64,000 nucleotides of DNA from Chloroflexota bacterium (lineage in GTDB: Bacteria > Chloroflexota > Anaerolineae > UBA2200), in NCBI GenBank assembly GCA_014360905.1, contig JACIWW010000009.1:1-64000 (forward strand), read 5' to 3'. The translations under genes were made by a program, and so were the position numbers. The stretch's first letter is position 1. Each line of letters starts with the position of its first letter. Of this stretch, positions 52,383-60,865 are shown one piece after another. Under the pieces are notes generated by a model. That model was not told the DNA's origin. It worked only from the letters and a program-made list of their open reading frames with translations, and made no database searches.

Positions 52383-53552
52383 TCAGGATGCGAGGCTACC
52401 TGCCCCTGCGCTAGCCTCGCACACGTAAATCTCCGGCATCACTCCCATTTCTTTCCGATAACCCTCTGCCACCTGCTGTGCAAAGGCCGCCGTTGCTTCC
52501 GTTCGCACCAGATTCACCGTGCATCCCCCAAAGCCTGCGCCGGTCATCCGCGCTCCCAGGCAGCCCGGGGTTGCATGGGCTAACTCGACCATGCAGTCCA
52601 ATTCTCGGCAACTCACCTCATAGTCGTTGCGCAGGCTGACATGGGATTGATCCATCAGCCGACCGAATTCTGCCACTCGCCCTGCCCGCAGCACGGCGAC
52701 AGCTTGCAGCGTGCGCTCGTTTTCGCTAACTACATGGGCACAGCGCTTGCGCACAACGGGCGGCAAAGACTGACCATAGCGTGCCAGGTCCTGGCTGCTC
52801 ACATCCCGCAATGCCTTTATCCTGGGCAAATACTGCCTCAAGATGGCCACGCCCTGCTCGCATTCCTGCCGCCGTGCATTGTACTCTGAATCCACCAGGC
52901 CGCGGCGCTTCATCGTATCGCAAACCACTATCGCAACCCTCGCTGGCAGGGGCACTAACTCGTAGCCCAGGCTGCGGCAATCGATCAGCAGGGCATGGTT
53001 GCGCTGTCCCAACACTGCAATGAACTGATCCATGATGCCACATTTCATGCCTACGAACTCGTTCTCCGCTCGTTGACAGAGCAAAGCCAATGCCACTGGC
53101 GCGATGTCCAAATGGCACAGGTCGCGAAAAGTTACCGCCGTAGCCACCTCGATGGCGGCCGAAGAGGAAAGCCCAGAACCAATCGGCACATTCCCCGCAA
53201 CTACGGCATCCATGCCTCGCAGCGCAAAGCCATCTCGCTGCAGCATCAAAGCCACTCCGCGCACATAATTGCTCCAGGGCGCAGACGGCTCAGGCACAAT
53301 GTCGTCCAGCGAGAACTCGCTGCCCTGTTGGAAATGGAGCGACCACAGCCTGACCTGCCGATCCTCCCGCGCCCGCGCCGCGAGCACTACTTGGCGGTCA
53401 ATGGCCACCGGCAACACAAAGCCATCGTTGTAATCGGTGTGTTCGCCAATGAGATTGACCCGACCTGGCGCCTGAAAAATGCGCGGTGGTGCGCCAGGAA
53501 AACGCCGTGCAAAAGCCTCCTGCACCTCTCGGTAGAGATCTTGTACGCTCAT
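52383..53552 (-). CDS. galK: galactokinase
   Basis: 389 residues from ATG 53552, nine bases after GGAGGAGG; the longer frame to 53846 runs into the divergent subtilase. Phosphorylates galactose to galactose-1-phosphate. Galactokinase signature GRVNLIGEHTDYNDG, GHMP loop NVPIGSGLSSSAA, and the third motif RMTGAGFGGCTV. Convergent with the NagD-like gene. The galU gene 3 kb downstream on the other strand provides UDP-glucose for the same pathway, but galT and galE are not seen here. Confidence 0.93.
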   Translation of the reverse strand: MSVQDLYREVQEAFARRFPGAPPRIFQAPGRVNLIGEHTDYNDGFVLPVAIDRQVVLAARAREDRQVRLWSLHFQQGSEFSLDDIVPEPSAPWSNYVRGVALMLQRDGFALRGMDAVVAGNVPIGSGLSSSAAIEVATAVTFRDLCHLDIAPVALALLCQRAENEFVGMKCGIMDQFIAVLGQRNHALLIDCRSLGYELVPLPARVAIVVCDTMKRRGLVDSEYNARRQECEQGVAILRQYLPRIKALRDVSSQDLARYGQSLPPVVRKRCAHVVSENERTLQAVAVLRAGRVAEFGRLMDQSHVSLRNDYEVSCRELDCMVELAHATPGCLGARMTGAGFGGCTVNLVRTEATAAFAQQVAEGYRKEMGVMPEIYVCEASAGAGSLAS

Positions 53553-53593
53553 GCCGCAATGCCTCCTCCTGCAATGGCCTGTGCCTGCCGCAA

Positions 53594-53622
53594 AGCATAC
53601 CACAGCGATGATAGAATGGCAA
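53594..53622 (-). promoter_or_regulatory. promoter of galK
   Basis: On the minus strand TTGCCA (53622-53617), 17-nt spacer, TATGCT (53599-53594). Its start region lies between galK and the divergent subtilase promoter. Confidence 0.6.
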
Positions 53623-53654
53623 GTATGTCTATTCGTCACGACCCTGCCCACCAT

Positions 53655-53683
53655 TTGGACAGTATCCAGTTTACAGTTAGAAT
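53655..53683 (+). promoter_or_regulatory. promoter of the subtilase gene
   Basis: TTGGAC at 53655-53660, 17-nt spacer, TAGAAT at 53678-53683. The ATG at 53694 lies ten bases downstream, so the mRNA would have almost no leader. Confidence 0.6.
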
Positions 53684-53693
53684 ACACTTGCCC

Positions 53694-55961
53694 ATGGATA
53701 AGAGCCGCGTGAATTCTAGACCTCTGATTCAGCGAAATATCCCGCACTGGCAGCCCAGCAGGCTGTATCCGATCCTTTTGTTCATCCTGGTCCTGCTTGG
53801 CAGCGTTGCGTCTCCGCTGCTCCATGCCCAAGAGCCCGAAGACCACTACGTCCTGGACTCCACGCTGCGCTTGCTACGCTCCATGCGTGCCGCAGGGAAT
53901 GCCCCACCTCGCCTGCGCGACCTCCTGCAGTCCGAAAAGGTGGAAGTGAGCATCCGCTTCCGCTCCGGTCTTTGGCAACCCAACCTAGCGCAGATGGAGA
54001 AGCAACTCGGTGTTGAGTTCGCACGTGCGCAGGGCAAAATCGCTCGCATCGGCACGATATACGGAGCACGCGTGCCTTGGGATGCGCTGGAGCGACTGGC
54101 TACGTGGCCGGGAGTGGAGCGCGTAGATTCCACCTGGAAACCCGCCGTCGCATCTGCACTGGACGTGAGCATTCCCGAGATCCGCGCCAATCAAGTTTGG
54201 AATTTGCTCGACGCCAGTGGTTGGCCATTGACCGGCCGCGGAGTTACCATCGCCGTTTTCGATACGGGGGTGGACTTCTTTCACCCTGACCTGTGGCGCG
54301 CCGATGGCGGGACATATTCCTGGCTGGATGTGAACAGCAATGGAGCCTTCGATCCTGGTGTTGATGCGGTTGACCTCAACCGCAATGGTTCAGCGGAGGC
54401 TATAGAACTGCTCAATTTCGTGGACGCCGCCTCTTTCTCAAGCGACAACATCCCCGGTACCAACGATAGCACCTTTCACGCTGCCACAGACTGGCTGTAC
54501 AACGATGCCAACGGCAATAGCCAAAGGGATTTTGGCCCCTTGCGCGGGTTTGTGGAGAGCGACCCAACCTATGGCGAACGCCTCTTCTTGCTCAACGACA
54601 GCAACGGCAACGGCACAGTAGACATCGGAGAGGTGTTGCTCGCCTTGGGCTCCTGCAAAGTACAAAAAGTGCTTGGCCCAAACGGCAGCGAATACACCCG
54701 TGGTGTAAACCTAATCGAAGCCCCGCCTGACCGGGATGGCCATGGCACCCAAGTATGCAGCATCTTGTCGGGCGGCATTCCCGGATTGCGTCGCTACGTC
54801 GGCGTAGCGCCGGATGCCAAGCTGCTGATGGCGAATCGGGAGAAGAACGACCACAACACCTACATCCAGTGGGCTGAGGAAAATGGCGCTCAGGTCATGC
54901 TCTATGCATTTGGCAGTTGGATTCAGGAATTCATGGATGGTTCGTCCAATCTAGAGCGAGCGCTCGATATTGAAGCAGCCAAGGGCATCATCCAGGTCGC
55001 GGCTGCTGGCAATCTCGCTGAAAGCCGCAAACATGCACAGCGCATTCTGAGTGGCACTGCACAAGATAATATACGCTTCGCCGTCCCTCCTGGTCTGGGC
55101 TTGAAGGAAGCCTACCTAAGCATCCTTTGGCGTGCTCCACTGGATGCAGTGAGCGTGCAACTTGTTACACCGTCCGGCACCACCGTGCCCCTGCCAGGGA
55201 ATAGCACCTTCGTGCTCGCCGATGGCCACTACATCTACAGTGCGTGCGATCGCTCTACCGCTACCTCTCGCTTCGACATCTGGATACAACGCAGTAACAC
55301 CTATATTGCATCAGGTAACTGGACCTTGCGCCTGCGAAACCATACCACCTCTTGGGTCAATGTCCATGCCTACGTAGCAGATGACGTCTCCAACTGGGAA
55401 GGCGGCATCACCTTCCTAGACTACGTGGATGCAACGTGCACGGTGACCTCACCAGGAACTGCAAACAGCGCCATCACTGTAGCCTCCTACAGCACGCGCG
55501 CTAGAGAAGGCACCACCCTTCCCGGGGCATTGTCCCCCTTCAGCAGCCGAGGTCCGCGCATTGATGGCGAATGGATTATGGATGTAGCTGCTCCCGGGCA
55601 CTATTCGGACATCGCCTGTGCCAGTTCCAAAGACGTTGCCGGTGCAACCTTCGGACAATACGCCTGGTTCGGTGGAACAAGCGCAGCAGCCCCCCACGTC
55701 GCCGGAGCCGTTGCTCTCCTGCTGCAGAAGAACCTATCACTCGGTTCGGCGCAGATGATGCAACTGCTGCAGAGCACAGCACGGCAAGACGCCTACACCG
55801 GCGTCAGAAACGAAAACTGGGGCTATGGCAAACTGGACGTCTTTGCCGCATTGAACGCCATCCCAACGCCCACGCTCACACCTACCCCTACGCTGACTCC
55901 CACCATCACGCCCACTCCACGTGCCCGTCTCTTCCTGCCCCTGATCATGCGCGGATTTTGA
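53694..55961 (+). CDS. secreted subtilisin-family (S8) serine protease
   Basis: 755 residues from ATG 53694, which fits the promoter at 53655; ATG 53625 is also in frame. Signal peptide (LYPILLFILVLLGSVASPLLHA, residues about 24-45 in two pieces), an inhibitor-like prodomain (to about 150), then catalytic Asp190 (IAVFDTGVD), His350 (RDGHGTQVCSI) and Ser663 (FGGTSAAAPHVAGAV). Between Asp and His lies an insert with three EF-hand-like loops (DVNSNGAFD, DLNRNGSAE, NDSNGNGTVD) that may bind calcium. It ends in a Thr-Pro linker and ARLFLPLIMRGF, a signature shared with the papain-like protease at 25.5 kb. Extracellular protein degradation. Confidence 0.9.
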   Translation: MDKSRVNSRPLIQRNIPHWQPSRLYPILLFILVLLGSVASPLLHAQEPEDHYVLDSTLRLLRSMRAAGNAPPRLRDLLQSEKVEVSIRFRSGLWQPNLAQMEKQLGVEFARAQGKIARIGTIYGARVPWDALERLATWPGVERVDSTWKPAVASALDVSIPEIRANQVWNLLDASGWPLTGRGVTIAVFDTGVDFFHPDLWRADGGTYSWLDVNSNGAFDPGVDAVDLNRNGSAEAIELLNFVDAASFSSDNIPGTNDSTFHAATDWLYNDANGNSQRDFGPLRGFVESDPTYGERLFLLNDSNGNGTVDIGEVLLALGSCKVQKVLGPNGSEYTRGVNLIEAPPDRDGHGTQVCSILSGGIPGLRRYVGVAPDAKLLMANREKNDHNTYIQWAEENGAQVMLYAFGSWIQEFMDGSSNLERALDIEAAKGIIQVAAAGNLAESRKHAQRILSGTAQDNIRFAVPPGLGLKEAYLSILWRAPLDAVSVQLVTPSGTTVPLPGNSTFVLADGHYIYSACDRSTATSRFDIWIQRSNTYIASGNWTLRLRNHTTSWVNVHAYVADDVSNWEGGITFLDYVDATCTVTSPGTANSAITVASYSTRAREGTTLPGALSPFSSRGPRIDGEWIMDVAAPGHYSDIACASSKDVAGATFGQYAWFGGTSAAAPHVAGAVALLLQKNLSLGSAQMMQLLQSTARQDAYTGVRNENWGYGKLDVFAALNAIPTPTLTPTPTLTPTITPTPRARLFLPLIMRGF

Positions 55962-55984
55962 CCCTATTGGGCAGATGAGCAAAG

Positions 55985-56013
55985 AAACCAGGCCTGTGGG
56001 CAAAACCTGGTTT
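55985..56013 (+). terminator. hairpin after the subtilase gene
   Basis: AAACCAGG (55985-55992) pairs with CCTGGTTT (56006-56013) just after the stop. The TTT at the end of the stem and ATT beyond form only a weak T tract. Confidence 0.4.
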
Positions 56014-56049
56014 ATTCATGGTCCTGTTGGGCCAATGGTCCCTGTTCAC

Positions 56050-56078
56050 TTGCCTACCCAGCGACTTTGCGTTACAAT
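56050..56078 (+). promoter_or_regulatory. promoter of galU
   Basis: TTGCCT at 56050-56055, 17-nt spacer, TACAAT at 56073-56078, 38 bases before the ATG. Confidence 0.6.
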
Positions 56079-56116
56079 ACGCCTACGCTCCACAAGACCG
56101 TGAGAAAGGAAGAATA

Positions 56117-57043
56117 ATGAAAGTCCAGGACGTTTACAAAGCGGTGATCCCCGTGGGTGGCCTGGGGACACGCCTCTTGCCTGCCACGAAGGTATTGCCC
56201 AAGGAATTGCTGCCGGTGGGACGTCGCCCTATGGTCCAGTATGTCGTCGAGGAGATGCGCGCCGCCGGCTTGGAGAACATCTGCTTCGTCACTGGTCGCA
56301 GGAAGACGCTCATTCAGGAGCATTTCGACCACGACCCCGAACTAGTGCGTCACCTCCAAGACCGTGGCCTCGATGAACTCTTGGCCGAACTGGCTTACCT
56401 GGAATCTGGCCTGCATCTCACCTACATTCGGCAGAGCGGGCCACAAGGTCTGGCAGATGCGTTGAGCCTGGCTGAGGATTTTGTCGCAGGACAACCTTTT
56501 GTGCTCGCTCTGGGAGATTCCATCATCTGCGAGGCAGAAATGGGTTCCTTGCTGCGCAAGATGATCGAGGAACACCTCGAACGAGATGCCGCGGCGACGA
56601 TAGCGGTCGAGAATGTGCCTCCCGAAAAAACCAAACCGTACACCTTTGTATGCCCTCAGGAGGGTACAACGACCAAAAACAAGACATTTGACATCGCCGA
56701 ACTGAGCGACAAGCCCCAGCCCAACCAGACCACAGGCAATTGGGCCATAGCAGCGCGCTTTGTCTTCAGTCCAGATATTTTCGCTGCGGTCCGCCGCTCC
56801 AGACCAGCCCGCAGCGGTGAACTGCGCCTGATTGATGCCATTCGCATCTTGTTGCGCCAAGGGAAGAAGGTGCAAGCAGTGCCTCTTTTGCCCGGTCAAC
56901 GACGCCACGACATCGGCAGTTTTGGCGGCTACTTCCGTGCCTTCCTGGAATTCGCTCTCATGGATCGCTACTTTGGCGACGAGGTACGCCGTTATCTGAA
57001 AGAAGTGCTGACGAGGGAAGATGACTGGCCCCACGAGGATTGA
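56117..57043 (+). CDS. galU: UTP-glucose-1-phosphate uridylyltransferase
   Basis: 308 residues from ATG 56117, with AAAGGAAG upstream. Makes UDP-glucose. Nucleotide-binding GGLGTRLLPATKVLPKELLP near residue 14, then PMVQYVVEEMRAAGLENICF, LALGDSIICEAE and LPGQRRHDIGSFGGYFRAFL. A supplier for galactose metabolism and glucosyl transfer, fitting the DPG-synthase-like and galK genes nearby. Confidence 0.92.
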   Translation: MKVQDVYKAVIPVGGLGTRLLPATKVLPKELLPVGRRPMVQYVVEEMRAAGLENICFVTGRRKTLIQEHFDHDPELVRHLQDRGLDELLAELAYLESGLHLTYIRQSGPQGLADALSLAEDFVAGQPFVLALGDSIICEAEMGSLLRKMIEEHLERDAAATIAVENVPPEKTKPYTFVCPQEGTTTKNKTFDIAELSDKPQPNQTTGNWAIAARFVFSPDIFAAVRRSRPARSGELRLIDAIRILLRQGKKVQAVPLLPGQRRHDIGSFGGYFRAFLEFALMDRYFGDEVRRYLKEVLTREDDWPHED

Positions 57044-57050
57044 GAATTAT

Positions 57051-58121
57051 ATGGATATCGCACAACAACTGGCTATGGAAATTCACTCTGTTTTCGCTGT
57101 AGAAGCCCTCACCACCGAGCTGGATGGGCGAACTATCAGATTGCAAGGGCAACTTCTCACTGACTCTGAGACAGCGTACGCACATATTGCCGAACGTTTC
57201 AAAATCTATGGATACACCCCACTGTTGCGCAAACAAAAGGATCGCTTCGTAGTGAGTGCCGTGCCCATCGTCTTCAGCGCTAAACCAACCTGGGACTATG
57301 GCGCTATCGTGCTCTTTGGACTGACCGTCCTTTCCGTGCTCTATGCCGGTGCCCTCATGCAAGCGCCCGACTTCACCTGGCCACTGCTGCATCCTCTAGC
57401 CGGATTGCCCTTTGCCTTTGGACTGCTCACCGTCCTCGTCGCGCACGAATTGGGGCATTACCTGACCGCACGCCGCCTGGGTGTGGCCACAAGCCTGCCC
57501 TACTTCATTCCCATGCCGCTGCACTTTTTTGGCACCATGGGCGCCATCATCCGCACGCGGGCTCCTATGCGCAATCGCCGTCAGGTGCTGGCTCTCGGCG
57601 CTGCTGGCCCCCTCGCCGGACTCATCGTAGCCATCCCTATCCTCGTCTTCGGCCTGATGCAATCGCAAGTGCTACCCATCCCCAAGCGCCCTGGTATCAT
57701 TATAGAAGGCAACTTCTTGCTCTACGCTCTACTGAAATTTCTGGTGTTTGGACGATTCCTTCCCAGCCATGGCTACGACGTCTTCTTGCATCCGACCGCT
57801 TTTGGAGCATGGGCCGCTCTGCTCGTCACTGGCTTGAACCTGATACCTGCAGGGCAATTGGATGGGGGGCATGTTTCCTACGCTTTGCTGGGCAACAAGG
57901 CGCGCTGGCTGAGCCGTCTGGCCGTTATCGCTGCGCTGGTGTTGGGCATGCTCTGGTCTGGTTGGCTTCTGTTCGCTTTGCTCCTCCTAGTGCTTGGACA
58001 GCGCCACGCGGAGCCTTTGGATGATGTGACCTCGCTCACGACCAAAGAGAAACTTTTTGCTATTTTTATGTTGCTGGTATTCATCATGCTTTTCACTCCC
58101 GTACCATTGACCGTTCAGTAA
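57051..58121 (+). CDS. site-2 protease family (M50) membrane metalloprotease
   Basis: 356 residues from ATG 57051; ATG 57021, inside galU, is an alternative. Zinc site HELGH (132-136) in a membrane helix and the distal NLIPAGQLDGGH. Four to six other helices, plus an N-terminal domain (about 1-75) before the membrane part. Homologs release membrane-bound regulators by cleavage within the bilayer. Catalytic residues are complete. Substrate unknown. Confidence 0.9.
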   Translation: MDIAQQLAMEIHSVFAVEALTTELDGRTIRLQGQLLTDSETAYAHIAERFKIYGYTPLLRKQKDRFVVSAVPIVFSAKPTWDYGAIVLFGLTVLSVLYAGALMQAPDFTWPLLHPLAGLPFAFGLLTVLVAHELGHYLTARRLGVATSLPYFIPMPLHFFGTMGAIIRTRAPMRNRRQVLALGAAGPLAGLIVAIPILVFGLMQSQVLPIPKRPGIIIEGNFLLYALLKFLVFGRFLPSHGYDVFLHPTAFGAWAALLVTGLNLIPAGQLDGGHVSYALLGNKARWLSRLAVIAALVLGMLWSGWLLFALLLLVLGQRHAEPLDDVTSLTTKEKLFAIFMLLVFIMLFTPVPLTVQ

Positions 58122-58190
58122 GGGATCGTGTGAGTGCGCAAGCCGAGCGAGTGCCAAAAAGCATCGCTCGCTGTGCAAAGGAGCACGAGC

Positions 58191-58526
58191 ATGATTTACA
58201 AAAGAGCCTCGACGGATCCGAACAAAATCATCGTGAGGTTCGAATTGCCTTCCGCTATCTGGGCTGATTCCGTCCACCTGGTGGGCGATTTCAATAATTG
58301 GAATGAATCTTCGCATCCCATGATCCGTGACCGGGATGAAGGCACCTGGTACATCGTCCTTGAACTCGAGCGGGGAAAGGAGTATCAATTCCGTTACCTG
58401 GTCAACGGACGCGAATGGCACAACGATTGGAAGGCAGACAAATACGTGCCCAACCTTTACGGCGGCACAAATTCGGTCGTGTGCGCCGAACTACCACCAG
58501 CAGATGAGAGCGTGGCCGGGGAATGA
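58191..58526 (+). CDS. stand-alone CBM48/isoamylase-N-like domain protein
   Basis: 111 residues from ATG 58191 (AAAGGAG ten bases upstream). Almost the whole protein is one glycogen-binding-like domain: VHLVGDFNNWNESSHPMIRD, WYIVLELERGKEYQFRYLV and a C-terminal strand. No catalytic domain is present. It could regulate or target enzymes of glycogen metabolism, as in AMPK beta subunits. A hairpin overlaps the stop codon and an intrinsic terminator follows. Confidence 0.8.
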   Translation: MIYKRASTDPNKIIVRFELPSAIWADSVHLVGDFNNWNESSHPMIRDRDEGTWYIVLELERGKEYQFRYLVNGREWHNDWKADKYVPNLYGGTNSVVCAELPPADESVAGE

Positions 58527-58535
58527 ATTCCCCGG
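58516..58535. other. palindrome over the CBM48 gene stop
   Basis: CCGGGGAAT-GA-ATTCCCCGG, nine-base perfect arms. Confidence 0.6.
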
Positions 58536-58546
58536 TTGAATGTGAG

Positions 58547-58573
58547 AAGCCCATGAAGGGGCTTGGCTTTTTT
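58547..58573 (+). terminator. intrinsic terminator after the CBM48 gene
   Basis: AAGCCC (58547-58552) with GGGCTT (58559-58564), then GGC and six T (58568-58573). AAGCC can also pair with the later GGCTT next to the T run. Confidence 0.65.
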
Positions 58574-58574
58574 A

Positions 58575-58597
58575 GCCAGGGATTTCCAATCCCTGGC
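58575..58597. other. perfect 10-bp hairpin
   Basis: GCCAGGGATT-TCC-AATCCCTGGC. Directly follows the terminator. Confidence 0.6.
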
Positions 58598-58706
58598 ATC
58601 TGCCCCGCGTGGGCAACAGCCCGCGCCTGGAGCATGGCTCATGCGCGCCCATGCCTACTCTCACTGCTGGAAACGCAGAGGGCATTGGAAAAGAGGGCGG
58701 CTAGAA

Positions 58707-58807
58707 AAGCCACCCCATGGGCTGCGCTCGCAAGGACAGAATGTGCAAAACGAGCGAACGAATCGCCGGCGCAGCCCATTCGTTTATTCGTTCCCCAGCG
58801 GTGGCTT
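58707..58807. repeat. compound inverted-repeat element with pseudoknot topology
   Basis: Outer arms AAGCCACC (58707-58714) and GGTGGCTT (58800-58807). Inside, GGGCTGCGC (58719-58727) pairs with GCGCAGCCC (58769-58777), and AACGAGCGAACGAAT (58749-58763) with ATTCGTTTATTCGTT (58778-58792). The last two stems are interleaved, so both can form only as a pseudoknot. The second hairpin is a relative of the repeat at 12464-12506. Confidence 0.6.
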
Positions 58808-58828
58808 GCAATAACAGGGAGGAAACAT

Positions 58829-58892
58829 CATTGCGAGGGTACTTCGCTCGAAGCAATCGAAATGCCTCAAGACCTCAACTGCCCTCGCAATG
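58829..58892. repeat. CATTGCGAGGG inverted repeat
   Basis: CATTGCGAGGG (58829-58839) and CCCTCGCAATG (58882-58892), perfect 11-bp arms, with GAAGCAATC between. This resembles the dispersed GCGAGG...AAGCAATC repeats seen in many bacterial genomes. Confidence 0.7.
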
Positions 58893-58905
58893 AGAAAGAT
58901 CTGAT

Positions 58906-59505
58906 CTACTCTAGATTAGCATGGCGAGTCATCATGCTCTCGTTACTCTGACCCAAGCGCTCCGCCAGCCTTGCTATCACACAGTCGAGCACGATGAGCA
59001 TCGCCTGCTCCAGGATGGTGGCCAGGGGCAACTTGCTTTTCTGTTCCATGCTCACCTTAGGCGTTTCCCCAGGGACGAGGAGCGTGTGCTCCGCCAGTTG
59101 ACTGAGTGTCGAACCGGAGCGCGAGACAACCGCAGCGACTTTCGCCCCAAGTTGTCGCGCCTTGCGTGCCGGGGTCAATGCCCCTGCCGTCTCCCCACTG
59201 CCTGAGCATGCCACCAGCAAATCCCCAGCGCCGATGGCCGGTGTCGTCACATCGCCGACGACATGCACGGTCAAACCCAGTTGCATCAGGCGCAGTGCAA
59301 ACATCCTCATGAGCAATCCGGATCGGCCCTGCCCGACAACGAAAATCCGTCGCGCGGCGAGGATCAGGTCGCAAAGCCCCTCTACCTCCGTGCCTTGCAC
59401 TCTTGATAGAACCCCCTGGAGCTCTTCTAGATCGGTGCGCAGCCACCCATTCCAATCCATCGCATCCCTCAATTCCGGTCTGCTGTTTGCTTTGTGATAA
59501 ACCAT
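58906..59505 (-). CDS. SIS-domain sugar isomerase (6-phospho-3-hexuloisomerase-like)
   Basis: 199 residues, the usual length. Single SIS domain: IFVVGQGRSGLLMRMFALRL, DLLVACSGSGETAGAL and AAVVSRSGSTLSQLAEHTLL. Closest in outline to HxlB-type enzymes, which interconvert 3-hexulose-6-phosphate and fructose-6-phosphate. No HxlA aldolase is adjacent, so it may act on another sugar phosphate. ATG 59505 has no strong ribosome site. Last gene of the leftward cluster, nine bases after the aminotransferase. Confidence 0.85.
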   Translation of the reverse strand: MVYHKANSRPELRDAMDWNGWLRTDLEELQGVLSRVQGTEVEGLCDLILAARRIFVVGQGRSGLLMRMFALRLMQLGLTVHVVGDVTTPAIGAGDLLVACSGSGETAGALTPARKARQLGAKVAAVVSRSGSTLSQLAEHTLLVPGETPKVSMEQKSKLPLATILEQAMLIVLDCVIARLAERLGQSNESMMTRHANLE

Positions 59506-59514
59506 TGTGGCTCG

Positions 59515-60837
59515 CTAGGGCGATAGCATGGCCGTGATTTCCTCGAATACCTCCAGCACCCGCTCCACCTGTGCATCGGTGATCATAAAAGGAGGCTTGA
59601 TCTTGAGCACATTGCCCAGCCCCATGTAGCGCGATTCGCCAAACAAGACACCACGCTTGAGCGCCTCGTCCACGAAGCGATTCGTCTCTTCAATAGCGGG
59701 CTCTTTCGTCTTGCGGTTGCGCACGAGTTCGACTCCGAGCATCAAGCCCGGCCCGCGGATATCGCCAATGAGTTCATACTTGTTCTGCATCTCGCGCAAG
59801 CGCTGGGTGATGTACGCCCCCACCCTTGCCGCCCGCTGTGGCAGTTGCTCTTCCTGCAGGATCTGCAACGTCACCACTCCCGCAGCCATCGCCACTGGGA
59901 AGTGACTGAAGGTGAAGGAGTGATCTCCGGGCCCAAAGCCATCCAAATCGTCCCGCACCAATGTGCCTGCCAGTGGGAACCCACCGCCAATGGACTTGCC
60001 AAAGGTGAGGATGTCTGGCACGACACCGTAAAAATCCGCGGCGAACATGGCACCAACGCGCCCGAAAGCGGTCTGAATTTCGTCCCAGATCAACAACATG
60101 CCATAGTCATCGCAAATTTTGCGTATTTCATGATAGTACTCGCGCGGATAATCAATCATCCCACCGCTGCCCTGCACCGGCTCCATTATCAGAGCGGCCG
60201 GCTCGCCATCTATGGCGAGCTCAATCAACTGGCGCAGAAACTTGGCGCACTCCAGCCCACATTCGGGATAGGTGCGCTCAAAGTAACAGCGGTAGCAATA
60301 GGCGTGAGGAAAACGGACCGCATTCTCCATATAGTTCAGGAACCTGTTATTGGGATGAGGCCAACTGAGCGCCATCGTAGCCAGCGTGCGTCCCGCATAG
60401 CCAAGCCATGGCGTCAGAAAGTAGCGTCGCCCAGGGCAGTTGCGGATGGCCAGCTTGATCGCTCCTTCGTTCGCCAGCGAACCATGCAGGCAAAAGTTTA
60501 CTTTCTTCAGATTGCCCGGCGCAATATCCGTCAAGCGCTTGCACAACAAGAACTTGGGAATCGTGCCAAAACCGGTCCGCACGTGTGTGGCGTGCTTGAT
60601 CTGCTCGGTTACAGCCGCAATTACTTTGGGATGGCACGCGCCAATGCCCAGGCTCCAGGCTTGTGACGTGCAGTCAATGTATTCCCGCCCCTCGGTATCG
60701 GTGAAGGTAGCACCCTTCTGATCCACGATGGTGATGGGTTTGCCTGTGGCCACACTGCCGCCAGCCAGAGCCCTGTACCCTGCGACTAGATCCTCTTCCG
60801 TATACGGTCCAAAGAATTCTTCCATGTATTTGCTCAT
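59515..60837 (-). CDS. class III pyridoxal-phosphate aminotransferase
   Basis: 440 residues from ATG 60837 (MSKYMEEFFG), with GGAGGGAAAAGG upstream; the longer frame to 60909 lacks this. Class III pattern: LLIWDEIQTAFGRVG (PLP-ring Asp), DILTFGKSIGGGFPL (Schiff-base Lys), EGREYIDCTSQAWSLGIG and HGSLANEGAIKLAIR. A segment with Cys clusters (YCYRCYFERTYPECGLEC) at about 195-215 is uncommon. It could transaminate a beta-alanine-, GABA- or amino-sugar-like compound. Between a dehydrogenase and a sugar isomerase in one operon, an amino sugar or amino alcohol substrate is plausible but unproven. Confidence 0.88.
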   Translation of the reverse strand: MSKYMEEFFGPYTEEDLVAGYRALAGGSVATGKPITIVDQKGATFTDTEGREYIDCTSQAWSLGIGACHPKVIAAVTEQIKHATHVRTGFGTIPKFLLCKRLTDIAPGNLKKVNFCLHGSLANEGAIKLAIRNCPGRRYFLTPWLGYAGRTLATMALSWPHPNNRFLNYMENAVRFPHAYCYRCYFERTYPECGLECAKFLRQLIELAIDGEPAALIMEPVQGSGGMIDYPREYYHEIRKICDDYGMLLIWDEIQTAFGRVGAMFAADFYGVVPDILTFGKSIGGGFPLAGTLVRDDLDGFGPGDHSFTFSHFPVAMAAGVVTLQILQEEQLPQRAARVGAYITQRLREMQNKYELIGDIRGPGLMLGVELVRNRKTKEPAIEETNRFVDEALKRGVLFGESRYMGLGNVLKIKPPFMITDAQVERVLEVFEEITAMLSP

Positions 60838-60851
60838 CCTTTTCCCTCCAG

Positions 60852-60865
60852 ATTCATGCATGAAT
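60852..60865. promoter_or_regulatory. palindrome before the aminotransferase gene
   Basis: ATTCATGCATGAAT, a perfect 14-base palindrome just upstream of the ribosome site. Candidate operator. Confidence 0.4.

Larger units (their letters stand above)
58598..58905. other. gene-free 300-bp repeat-rich region
   Basis: No credible reading frame. It holds the pseudoknot-like element (58707-58807) and the CATTGCGAGGG inverted repeat (58829-58892), and lies between a rightward terminator and the end of the leftward operon. Confidence 0.5.

Noticed and set aside
52995-53693. Long upstream extension of the subtilase frame on the plus strand
   Set aside because: It runs antisense through galK, lacks a signal peptide at its start and has no ribosome site. 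The signal peptide and promoter place the start at 53694 or 53625.
53553-53846. N-terminal extension of the galactokinase frame
   Set aside because: Low-complexity sequence antisense to the subtilase start. The conserved galactokinase N-terminus and ribosome site are at 53552.
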